NCBI GenBank assembly: GCA_900551495.1
Contig: URWG01000036.1
Span: forward strand, 1-13,913
Direction of reading: 5' to 3'
Length of the DNA stretch: 13,913 nucleotides
From: an uncultured Eubacteriales bacterium
GTDB taxonomy: Bacteria > Bacillota > Clostridia > Oscillospirales > Oscillospiraceae
Below, piece after piece: positions 6,952-13,177 of this stretch; the first letter of the stretch is position 1; every line of letters begins with the position of its first letter. The translations under genes and the position numbers were made by a program. Below the pieces are notes generated by a model. It made no database searches. It had not been told where the DNA came from and worked only from the letters and a program-made list of their open reading frames with translations.

Positions 6952-9131
6952 CAGTTCTGCCCTCTGCGGACGTCGGTCACGCCCGCAATATTGCGGATGC
7001 GCGAGCGGATGCTCTCCAGCTCCTGCACGTTCTTGACCTCAAAGGTTGCGATGGTGCGCGCCTTTCCGGCGGGCATATCGCGCCCCGAAATCTCGGTGAT
7101 CTTGACGCGCGAGGCGGTCAGTGCGGTGGCAATGTCGATCCAAATACCGTCGCGGTCGGTGGAATCGATCTCAAAGGTCGTAGCGAAGGGCTTCTCCTCC
7201 GCAGCCGACCACGAGACCTTCACCCAGCGTCCCGCCTGCTGCGGGTCGTTCGCACCGGCGGCATTCTTGCAGTCGCGCCGATGGATGGAAACGCCGAAGC
7301 CCTTGGTGATAAAGCCGATGATGTCGTCGCCCGGGACCGGCGTGCAGCAGCGGGAGAATTTGATCATGCACGTCTCGATGTCCTCAACGATCACGCCGGA
7401 ATCCTTGTGGCGGCTGAGCTTGACCGCAGGCTGATCGGGCGCCTTGGCAGGCTCCTTCGTCTGCGTCTGCCGCACGGCGCGGGTCAGCTCGTCGCGAATT
7501 CTGCCGAACGCCTTGGTCGCGGTCAGACCGCCGTAGCCGATGGCGGCATACATATCCTCCAGGCTCTCGAACGACAGCTTTTTCAGCAGCACGGGCAGCA
7601 GCTCTGGGTCCTGCAAAACGGCGGGATTGATGTTTGCGCGGCGCAGCTCGCCCTCAAAGCTCGCCTTGCCGTGGGCAACATTCTCATCGCGTTTTTCCCG
7701 TTTGAACCACTGCTTAATCTTCGTGCGCGCCTGATTGCTGTTACAGATGTTCAGCCAGTCGCGGCTCGGACCCTTCGCGGTCTTGGAGGTCAGAATCTCG
7801 ACAATATCGCCGTTGCTGAGCTGCTGATCGTAGCTTGCAATGCGGTTGTTGACCTTCGCACCGACCATCGCGTTGCCGACGCCCGAGTGAATGGCGTAGG
7901 CAAAGTCGATCGGCGTAGAGCCGGCAGGCAGGCTCATGACCTTTCCCTTCGGTGTAAAGACGAACACCTCGTCGTCGAACATATCCACCTTGAGCGAGTG
8001 GATGTAGTCCTCGGCGTCGTTCTCCTCCTGCTGCGTTTCGAGCAGGCGGCGCACCCATTCAAACTGCTTCTCGTCGCCGCCCTCGACGCCCTGCTTGTAT
8101 TTCCAGTGCGCGGCAATGCCGTATTCCGCTGTCTCGTGCATTTCCCATGTACGGATCTGCACCTCAAACGGGATACCCTGCTGCCCGATCACGGTCGTGT
8201 GCAGCGACTGGTACATATTGGGCTTCGGCGTCGAAATATAATCCTTAAAGCGTCCGGGCACGAGGTTGAACAGATCGTGAATGTGCCCCAGCACATTATA
8301 GCAATCGGGAATCGTATCGACGATGACGCGGAAGGCGTACATATCATACAGCTCGTCGATCTTCTTGTCCTGCGCCTTCATCTTGCGGTAAATGGAATAG
8401 ACGTGCTTGATCCGTCCGTAGATCGTGCCGTGGATTCCGACGGAGGACAGGCGCGTGGTGATGCGCGTCTGGATCGCCTTCATAAACTCGTCCGCCTCGC
8501 TCTGATGCGCGGCGAGGTACTGCATGATCTCGTTGTAGCCGTCGGGGTCAAGATATTTAAGGCTGGTATCTTCAAGCTCCCATTTGATCTTCTGCATACC
8601 TAAGCGGTGTGCCAACGGAGCGTAAATGTCCATCGTTTCGCGGGATTTGGAGATTTGCTTTGCCGGCGTCTGGTATTCCATCGTTCGGGTGTTGTGCAGG
8701 CGGTCGCAAATTTTGATCAGCACCACGCGGATGTCCTTACTCATCGCCATGAACATCTTGCGCAGATTCTCCATCTGCTGCTCCTCGAGCGTGGAATACT
8801 CCACGCGGGTCAGCTTGGTAACACCCTCGACCAAGGACGCGACCGTCGTGCCGAATTGCCGCGCGATGTCGTCGTGGGTCGAGTCCGTATCCTCGATACA
8901 ATCATGTAAAATAGCGCCCAAAATGGCGTCCGTATCCAGTCCGATCTCCGCGACGATCTCCGCCACGGCGAGCGGATGGATGATATAAGGCGAGCCGTCC
9001 TTGCGCTTCTGCCCCTCATGCTTCGCACGCGCATACTCCACGGCGCGGTTGATGGTTGCAATGTCGGCTTGCGGGCAATGCTGCTTGATGGTTTGCAGCA
9101 TACTGTTATAGTGTTCCTGAAAAGTTTCCAC
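6951..9131 (-). CDS. relA: Bifunctional (p)ppGpp synthetase/hydrolase (Rel/RSH)
   Basis: This is a 726-residue long-type RSH enzyme of the stringent response; it makes and degrades ppGpp and acts on ribosomes. Domains run in order. The HD hydrolase is at about 30-180, with the metal-binding H52 and HDCIED at 76-81 and CDRLHNTRT at 142-150. The synthetase is at about 230-345, with RFKD at 294-297 (the bifunctional form of this loop), MYQSLHT and VQIRT. The TGS domain is at about 385-445. The zinc-finger/RIS segment has SRCCTPVPGDDIIGFIT, and an ACT domain forms the last 80 residues. Hydrolase residues appear intact, so both activities are expected. The start is GTG with AAGGAG 6 nt upstream, 18 nt after recJ. 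Transcription is likely from the recJ promoter. Confidence 0.96.
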   Translation of the reverse strand: METFQEHYNSMLQTIKQHCPQADIATINRAVEYARAKHEGQKRKDGSPYIIHPLAVAEIVAEIGLDTDAILGAILHDCIEDTDSTHDDIARQFGTTVASLVEGVTKLTRVEYSTLEEQQMENLRKMFMAMSKDIRVVLIKICDRLHNTRTMEYQTPAKQISKSRETMDIYAPLAHRLGMQKIKWELEDTSLKYLDPDGYNEIMQYLAAHQSEADEFMKAIQTRITTRLSSVGIHGTIYGRIKHVYSIYRKMKAQDKKIDELYDMYAFRVIVDTIPDCYNVLGHIHDLFNLVPGRFKDYISTPKPNMYQSLHTTVIGQQGIPFEVQIRTWEMHETAEYGIAAHWKYKQGVEGGDEKQFEWVRRLLETQQEENDAEDYIHSLKVDMFDDEVFVFTPKGKVMSLPAGSTPIDFAYAIHSGVGNAMVGAKVNNRIASYDQQLSNGDIVEILTSKTAKGPSRDWLNICNSNQARTKIKQWFKREKRDENVAHGKASFEGELRRANINPAVLQDPELLPVLLKKLSFESLEDMYAAIGYGGLTATKAFGRIRDELTRAVRQTQTKEPAKAPDQPAVKLSRHKDSGVIVEDIETCMIKFSRCCTPVPGDDIIGFITKGFGVSIHRRDCKNAAGANDPQQAGRWVKVSWSAAEEKPFATTFEIDSTDRDGIWIDIATALTASRVKITEISGRDMPAGKARTIATFEVKNVQELESIRSRIRNIAGVTDVRRGQN

Positions 9132-9149
9132 GGTTTGCTCCTTTTCTCG

Positions 9150-11189
9150 TTATGCGTGAAGCGTCCGATACAATTTGCTGTTTTCCAGCTTGTTCGGCGC
9201 GGCGTTCGGCATCATGCGAAGCGCAAGCTGTCCGCCGTCCCGCCGCAGCTCGATCAAGCCCAGCTCGGAAAGGACCTCGAGGCTCGGCAGCACTCGGCGC
9301 AGACTGCGGTCGGGCGCAGACGCAGCGATTCGCTCCGCAAGCTCGTCCGCTTCCGCGCGCATCTGACGCCCGTCCCGCGGCAGGCAGCGCTTCAGCCAGC
9401 GCCATACCGCCGCGACGTCCTCCCGCTCCGGCGCCAGTGCCCGCCGCTCGGCGGACGTCAGCGCCGCCCCGCCCGTAAATCGATCGAACAGCGCCGTTGC
9501 GGAGGCAGGACGCAGGTCCAGCAGATTGAGCTGCACCGTGTGCGCGTCGCGGTATTCGTTGATTTGCAAATGGCAGGCAACGTCCACGCGGTCGCCGACG
9601 CTGAGCTGCCTTGTCAGATTGCCGGCGGAGAAGAAGATCGCCTGCAGCGCCGCCCCGCAGCGCGGCTTCAGCCGCAGCCGCAGATGCTTGCCGTTTCCGA
9701 CGGCGCAGATGCGCTCAATCTCCAGCTCGCTCATGCAGAATATCGGCTTCGGGCAGCCCGTGCCGCACGGCTCAAGCTGTGAAAGCCCGTTGATGTTCTC
9801 CTCGGTCAGCAACTCCTCCGGTACCTCGCAGTCGATCTGTAGGGCGGGCTTTTCCGCGCCGCCCGCACTGAATTCCTCTGCCCGCCGGCAGATTCTGCGG
9901 CGAAATTCGTCAATATTCCCGCGGGAGATCGTAAATCCGGCGGCAAACTCATGCCCGCCGAAGTCCTCCAGCAGCGGCGCCAGCTCCGTCAGTGAGCGGA
10001 ACAGGTCAAACCCGCCGTAGGAGCGGGACGATGCCTTGCCGTGCTCCCCGTTCAGGCAGATCAGGAACGTCGGCCGACAGTATTCCTCGCAGAGGCGGGA
10101 GGCGACAATGCCGATCACGCCTTGGTGCCAGTTTTCCCCCGCCAGAACGATCGCGCGGTCGCTGCCCTGCGTTTTTTTGAGCTTTGCCGTCGCCTCGCGG
10201 TAGATCTCCGCCTCCGTTGTCTGTCGGTCGCGATTGAGCCTGCACAGCGTCTGCGCCAGCCGCTCCGCCTCCGACGGCTCGCGGGACAGAAACAGCTGCA
10301 CCGCAAGCTCGGCGTGCTCCATGCGTCCGGCTGCATTGATTCTCGGCGCCAGCACATAGCCGATCGTCGCCGCCGTAATGGGCTGACGGCCGCAGTCGCA
10401 CGCCTCGATGAGCGCCCGCAGACCCAAGCGCTTCGGCTGCTGCATTGCCCGCAGCCCCTCGGCAACCAGTCGGCGGTTTTCCCCCCGCAGCGGCATCACG
10501 TCCGCAATCGTACCGAGGCAGAACAGGTCGCAGTAACGCCGTGTGATTGCCTCCTGATCGCCCTCAAGCGCCGCCGCCAGCTTAAATGCGATGCCGACGC
10601 CGGAGAGATCGGTGTGCGGATAGGTGCGGTCGGCACGGTGCGGATCGACCACGGCGGCAGCGTCGGGAAGCTGCGGCTTGCATTCGTGGTGATCGGTAAT
10701 GACCAGCTCGACACCCAGCTCACGGCAGAGCTGTGCCTCTTCGACCGCAGTGATCCCGCAGTCAACGGTAATGATCAGCCCGACGCCCTGCGCGGCAAGC
10801 TGTCGGATCGCCGCGGCATTCAGCCCGTAGCCCTCCTCGATGCGCCCGGGGATATGAAAGCTGCACTCCGCCCCATGCGAGCGCAGATAGTCCGTCAGCA
10901 GGCAGGTCGCGGTGATCCCGTCCACATCGTAGTCGCCGAATACGGCGATTTTTGTTTTTTTCTCCGTCGCGCGGCGGATCACCGCCACCGCGCGGTCCAT
11001 CTCCTTCATTGCAAACGGGTCGGCAAGTGCGCCGTCCGTCCCCAGCAGCTCATGCGCCTGCTCCGCCGAGCGGCAGCCGCGCCCGCTGAGCACCAGCGCC
11101 GTCAGCGGTGCATAGCCCGCCGCGCGCAGTCGTTCCGCCGCCTCCTCATCCGCCGCCGCAATGTTCCAGGTTCCGTACTTCAAATCCAT
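9150..11189 (-). CDS. recJ: Single-stranded-DNA-specific exonuclease RecJ
   Basis: This 679-residue 5'-3' single-strand DNA exonuclease is used in recombination and repair. DHH-family motifs are clear: GDYDVDG at 85-91, TVDCG at 141-145, DHH at 166-168, DPHR at 182-185 and SGVGIAFKL. The DHHA1 part follows with GENWHQGVIGIVASRL and GGHEFAAGF, then an OB-fold. A C-terminal stretch of about 90 residues looks helical and is seen in longer Firmicute RecJ proteins. The reading frame is open up to 11336, but a promoter at 11214-11242 lies inside that extension. The ATG at 11189 (protein starting MDLKYGTWNI, with GGGA upstream) is therefore chosen; ATG 11195 is a close alternative. It heads the operon and is divergent from a zinc-ribbon gene. 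Confidence 0.95.
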   Translation of the reverse strand: MDLKYGTWNIAAADEEAAERLRAAGYAPLTALVLSGRGCRSAEQAHELLGTDGALADPFAMKEMDRAVAVIRRATEKKTKIAVFGDYDVDGITATCLLTDYLRSHGAECSFHIPGRIEEGYGLNAAAIRQLAAQGVGLIITVDCGITAVEEAQLCRELGVELVITDHHECKPQLPDAAAVVDPHRADRTYPHTDLSGVGIAFKLAAALEGDQEAITRRYCDLFCLGTIADVMPLRGENRRLVAEGLRAMQQPKRLGLRALIEACDCGRQPITAATIGYVLAPRINAAGRMEHAELAVQLFLSREPSEAERLAQTLCRLNRDRQTTEAEIYREATAKLKKTQGSDRAIVLAGENWHQGVIGIVASRLCEEYCRPTFLICLNGEHGKASSRSYGGFDLFRSLTELAPLLEDFGGHEFAAGFTISRGNIDEFRRRICRRAEEFSAGGAEKPALQIDCEVPEELLTEENINGLSQLEPCGTGCPKPIFCMSELEIERICAVGNGKHLRLRLKPRCGAALQAIFFSAGNLTRQLSVGDRVDVACHLQINEYRDAHTVQLNLLDLRPASATALFDRFTGGAALTSAERRALAPEREDVAAVWRWLKRCLPRDGRQMRAEADELAERIAASAPDRSLRRVLPSLEVLSELGLIELRRDGGQLALRMMPNAAPNKLENSKLYRTLHA

Positions 11190-11213
11190 GCACATCCCAA
11201 AGTTTTTCTTTTT

Positions 11214-11242
11214 ATTATAGCAAACAATCCGCACGGAAACAA
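11214..11242 (-). promoter_or_regulatory. sigma-A promoter of recJ and the downstream operon
   Basis: On the minus strand TTGTTT (11237-11242) and a perfect TATAAT (11214-11219) are separated by 17 nt. Transcription would start near 11207, giving a leader of about 18 nt before the ATG at 11189. This decides against the longer reading frame for recJ. It is the only strong promoter seen for the recJ-rel-dtd block. Confidence 0.7.
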
Positions 11243-11336
11243 TACGTCCGCTCGGAAAAACTTCCGCCCTGTGCACTTTTTCGCCCGTCCTCGCCGCCGA
11301 AAACGTAAACAAATCGTAAATAATTCCCCGCGCCAC

Positions 11337-11364
11337 TTGTAAATCGGCAAACCGTGACTATAAT
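11337..11364 (+). promoter_or_regulatory. sigma-A promoter of the zinc-ribbon membrane gene
   Basis: TTGTAA (11337-11342) and a perfect TATAAT (11359-11364) have a 16-nt spacer. Transcription would start at about 11371, right at the AGGTGA ribosome site, so the leader would be only about 12 nt. It faces away from the recJ promoter, about 95 bp away. Confidence 0.65.
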
Positions 11365-11382
11365 GATTCTCAGGTGATAAAA

Positions 11383-11793
11383 ATGCTGCAACGTTTGCGC
11401 GAGTCGTATCGGCGCTTCATGTACGGGCGCTACGGCTCGGATCAATTAAATATCGCGCTGCTGGTTGCGGCAGTAGCAACAAGTCTGCTTTCGAGCATTC
11501 TGTCGATTTTCCTGCGCGGCAGTTGGGTCTATACCTTCATTCTCTGGCCGCTTTTCGCGCTGCTGATGTACGGCTTGCTCGGCTTCTCCATTTTTCGGAT
11601 GCTTTCGCGCAATATTTACCGCCGTCAGCGTGAAAATCAACGCTGGAAAAACCTCTGTCTTCGCGTGACCGACCGTAACCACCGCTATTTCCGCTGCCCG
11701 CATTGCAGGCAGACCATGCGCGTCCCCCGCAATCGCGGCAAGATCAACATCCGCTGCCCGAAATGCGGCGAAAAATTCACCAAGAACACCTAA
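11383..11793 (+). CDS. Small membrane protein with C-terminal zinc ribbon
   Basis: This is a 136-residue protein of unassigned function. The N terminus is basic, with the FMYGRYGSDQLN stretch that I recall as common in a group of small clostridial membrane proteins. Two membrane helices follow at about 22-45 and 48-72, then a basic cytoplasmic segment (RNIYRRQRENQRWKN). The tail carries two CPxC knuckles, CPHC at 105-108 and CPKC at 125-128, which form a zinc ribbon. Such ribbons often bind nucleic acid or protein, which would place this domain at the inner face of the membrane. The frame opens with GTG at 11374, but ATG 11383 with AGGTGA at 11372-11377 is the better start. The gene is divergent from recJ and followed by repeats. 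Confidence 0.8.
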   Translation: MLQRLRESYRRFMYGRYGSDQLNIALLVAAVATSLLSSILSIFLRGSWVYTFILWPLFALLMYGLLGFSIFRMLSRNIYRRQRENQRWKNLCLRVTDRNHRYFRCPHCRQTMRVPRNRGKINIRCPKCGEKFTKNT

Positions 11794-11810
11794 CCCGTCC
11801 CCACCCATTA

Positions 11811-11845
11811 TGTCATTGCGAGGAGCGAAGCGACGTGGCAATCTC
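11811..11845 (+). repeat. Half copy of the palindromic repeat found at 3644-3737
   Basis: This 35-bp stretch starts with TGTCATTGCGAGGAGCGA and ends with GTGGCAATCTC. It matches the reverse complement of the right arm of the element at 3644-3737 with about three differences. The second arm is missing and is replaced by an unrelated hairpin repeat. It lies 18 bp after the zinc-ribbon gene and may double as a transcript-end structure. Confidence 0.75.
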
Positions 11846-11857
11846 GTCCCGTCATTC

Positions 11858-11887
11858 CTTGGCTCCCCCTTTGGGGAAGCTGCCAAG
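11858..11887. repeat. Hairpin repeat fragment flanking the IS remnant
   Basis: Arms CTTGGC (11858-11863) and GCCAAG (11882-11887) enclose a second stem, TCCCC (11864-11868) with GGGGA (11873-11877). From memory this resembles a dispersed repeat of gut Ruminococcaceae, whose other part may be the CAAAACC/GGTTTTG hairpin at 12613-12629 beyond the IS remnant. That connection is an inference. Confidence 0.5.
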
Positions 11888-11899
11888 GCAGGTTATAAT
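11871..11899 (+). promoter_or_regulatory. Possible external promoter at the left edge of the IS remnant
   Basis: A perfect TATAAT (11894-11899) sits just outside the left inverted repeat, with TTGGGG (11871-11876) 17 nt upstream. The -35 match is weak. If active, transcription would start near 11906 and read into the element. Confidence 0.35.
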
Positions 11900-11936
11900 T
11901 CGAAGTGCAACACCCTGGGACAGGGTGAAAAAAAGG

Positions 11937-11965
11937 GAGACAATACGCAGACTTTAGTGTAAAAT
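11937..11965 (+). promoter_or_regulatory. Candidate internal promoter of the IS30 transposase
   Basis: GAGACA (11937-11942) and TAAAAT (11960-11965) are 17 nt apart, so transcription would begin near 11972. That start lies downstream of both left arms of the inverted repeats around the transposase start codon. A transcript from this promoter would therefore lack the structure that read-through transcripts could form. Confidence 0.4.
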
Positions 11966-12025
11966 GTAGTTACCACAACAACATAAACACGAGGTGAGCG
12001 TATTGTCCTACACACATTTTACACT
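11939..12025 (+). promoter_or_regulatory. Interleaved double inverted repeat around the transposase start codon
   Basis: Arm A 11939-11948 pairs perfectly with A' 11998-12007 (10 bp). Arm B 11956-11967 pairs perfectly with B' 12014-12025 (12 bp). The order is A-B-A'-B', so the two helices form a pseudoknot or exclude each other. A' covers the TTG start codon (12003-12005) directly after the GAGGTG ribosome site (11991-11996). Paired A' would block initiation. The repeats could alternatively be DNA binding sites for the transposase. Confidence 0.6.
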
Positions 12026-12599
12026 GGAAGAGCGAAAATATCTACAACAACTTTTGTCCGAGGGAAAATCTTTTCGAGAAATTGCAAGAATCCTCGAACG
12101 CAGTCCCTCGTCGATCAGCCGCGAGGTCAAGCGAAACAAATCAAAATGGAAGCCGCATCGCAAGTCAGACAACCCGTTCCGCTACAACCACTGGCGGGCG
12201 CAGAATCTCTATACGCGCCGACGCCACAAAAAGGTCCGCCAAGCACCGGTTCCCGGCAGCGAGGAATGGAACAATGTGATCTGTCAGATTCTCAAGGGGC
12301 TGCCCATCAAGTCCATCAGCTTGGATAACGGCTCGGAGTTTGCGGAATTCCGCGCTTTGGAGGAAGAGCTCGGTGCGCCGGTCTATTTTGCCGAGCCGCA
12401 TAAACCGTGGCAGCGCGGCACGAACGAAAACACAAATGACTTGCTGCGGTTCTTTTTCCCGAAGGGCTTTGATTTCCGCACGATCACGCAGAGCGTTGTA
12501 GATGAGGTTGTTAACCTGATCAATAATCGCCCCAGAAAATGCCTCGGCTGGCGTACCCCTGCCGAAGTTTTTTTCGAAGAATGTGTTGCACTTGGTTGA
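12003..12599 (+). pseudogene. IS30-family transposase with internal in-frame deletion
   Basis: This 198-residue product keeps the IS30 N-terminal helix-turn-helix (YTHFTLEERKYLQQLL, then FREIARILERSPSSISREVKRN at about 24-45) and the C-terminal part of the DDE domain: SISLDNGSEF with D108, WQRGTNENTN with E142, and NNRPRKCLGWRTPAEVFF. Full-length relatives have roughly 320-350 residues. The stretch between about residues 90 and 97 jumps from the HTH region straight to ILKGLP, so the segment with the first catalytic Asp (the GDWEGD-type motif of the family) is missing. The frame is kept. It should bind DNA ends but not cut. TTG 12003 with GAGGTG upstream is the likely start; GTG 11994 is in frame. 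Confidence 0.85.
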
Positions 12600-12612
12600 C
12601 TTTCTGCCGTGG

Positions 12613-12629
12613 CAAAACCGAAGGTTTTG
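12613..12629. repeat. Short perfect hairpin after the IS remnant
   Basis: CAAAACC and GGTTTTG form a 7-bp stem with a 3-nt loop. The stretch 12600-12650 has no gene and resembles, from memory, part of a dispersed Ruminococcaceae repeat. Confidence 0.45.
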
Positions 12630-12696
12630 ACGGAGGGAGAGATAGCATAAATGTCGCGATTTTTCCGAAATTATACGAACTCTTTTGACAAACAGA

Positions 12697-12722
12697 AAGC
12701 CCCATCCTTTCGGATGGAGCTT
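12697..12722 (-). terminator. Intrinsic terminator of the 5S rRNA unit
   Basis: In the minus-strand RNA an 11-bp stem (12712-12722 with 12697-12707) is closed by a GAAA tetraloop and followed by a U-rich tract (UCUGUUUGUC). The single non-Watson-Crick position is G-U in this RNA but C-A on the other strand, so the terminator works in the rRNA direction. It begins 6 nt after the end of 5S. Confidence 0.85.
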
Positions 12723-12727
12723 CTTAT

Positions 12728-12843
12728 GTTGGCGTTACCTATTTTCACAGCCAGTCGCCCGGCAACTATCGTCGGCGCAGATGAGCTTAACTTCTGTGTT
12801 CGGGATGGGAACAGGTGGACCCTCATCGCAATCAACACCAACT
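12728..12843 (-). rRNA. rrf: 5S ribosomal RNA
   Basis: The minus strand contains the conserved 5S core, including CCCATCCCGAACACAGAAGT and AAGCTCATCTGCGCCGA. The two ends pair as helix I (8 bp: 12834-12841 with 12729-12736). Length is about 113-116 nt. It is flanked by its own consensus promoter and terminator, with no 16S or 23S sequence in the window, so it is a free-standing gene copy here. Exact ends are uncertain by 1-3 nt. Confidence 0.95.
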
Positions 12844-12879
12844 ATTTTCCATTCCCGGGTCCCCCCGGAAACTTCTTCT

Positions 12880-12907
12880 ATTATACTACGCTTTTCCCGT
12901 TTGTCAA
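12880..12907 (-). promoter_or_regulatory. Consensus sigma-A promoter of the 5S gene
   Basis: On the minus strand a perfect TTGACA (12902-12907) and a perfect TATAAT (12880-12885) are separated by 16 nt. Transcription would start near 12873, about 30 nt before mature 5S. The short precursor leader has a GC-rich hairpin. This is the best promoter match in the window and fits a stable-RNA gene. Confidence 0.85.
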
Positions 12908-12920
12908 GCGCTTTCTTCCT

Positions 12921-12995
12921 TGGTGACCCCAGCGGGATTCGAACCCACGTTAACGGCGTGAGAGGCCGCTGTCTTAACCACTTGACCATGGGGCC
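12921..12995 (-). tRNA. trnE: tRNA-Glu, anticodon CUC, encoded CCA
   Basis: A complete cloverleaf can be drawn. The acceptor GGCCCCA pairs with TGGGGTC (one G-U). The D arm is followed by an anticodon stem GCGGC/GCCGT around the loop CTCTCAC, so the anticodon is CUC, reading GAG. The variable loop is TAAC and the T arm is GTGGG-TTCGAAT-CCCGC. Discriminator A is followed by an encoded CCA at 12921-12923. It is transcribed toward the 5S gene, 77 nt away, and sits 1 nt after a broken tRNA-like sequence. Confidence 0.95.
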
Positions 12996-12996
12996 A

Positions 12997-13042
12997 TGGG
13001 TGCACCTTCACGGACTCAAACCGGAGACCCACTGATTAAGAG
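12997..13042 (-). pseudogene. Remnant of the 3' half of a tRNA-Lys(CUU)-like gene
   Basis: Reading the minus strand, this begins with the anticodon loop CTCTTAA (anticodon CUU) and the 3' side of its stem (TCAGT). It continues with a variable loop, a T arm with loop TTTGAGT, and an acceptor 3' strand ending GGTGCACCCA. The 5' half (acceptor, D arm, 5' anticodon stem) is absent; upstream sequence bears no resemblance to it. The T loop has lost the conserved C and the T stem has a mismatch, so decay is advanced. It abuts tRNA-Glu as in a normal tRNA cluster. Confidence 0.6.
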
Positions 13043-13148
13043 TAATTCATGTTACTGTAAAATCAACAAGTCGTTGTGCAACAACATTTATCAATGCTTT
13101 AATTCATTAGCTTCATCATTTACTATGACTTAGCCGGAACACTTAAAG

Positions 13149-13177
13149 ATTATAATGGATCATTGACCAAAAGTCAA
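13149..13177 (-). promoter_or_regulatory. sigma-A promoter upstream of the tRNA cluster
   Basis: On the minus strand TTGACT (13172-13177) and a perfect TATAAT (13149-13154) have the ideal 17-nt spacer. Transcription from about 13142 would run through the tRNA-Lys remnant into tRNA-Glu. The roughly 100 nt between (13043-13142) are AT-rich and hold no recognisable gene. Confidence 0.7.

Larger units (their letters stand above)
11903..12593 (+). mobile_element. IS30-family insertion sequence remnant
   Basis: A perfect 11-bp inverted repeat, AAGTGCAACAC at 11903-11913 and its complement at 12583-12593, encloses a shortened IS30-type transposase gene. The right repeat overlaps the last codons of the gene. 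A 7-bp hairpin (11911-11917 with 11921-11927) sits just inside the left end. The span is about 690 bp; full IS30-family elements are usually 1-1.3 kb, in line with loss of the middle of the transposase. Exact ends and target duplication cannot be fixed from one copy. Confidence 0.75.

Noticed and set aside
7281..8603. 440-codon plus-strand open frame opposite rel
   Set aside because: It is antisense to the well-conserved RSH gene, has no recognisable motif and no ribosome site supporting it.
10041..11342. 433-codon plus-strand open frame opposite recJ
   Set aside because: It is antisense to recJ and crosses its promoter; the composition is typical of a shadow frame.
12651..13035. Open frames across the 5S rRNA and tRNA-Glu
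   Set aside because: These overlap stable RNA genes with their own promoter and terminator. Translations of rRNA and tRNA sequence are artefacts.
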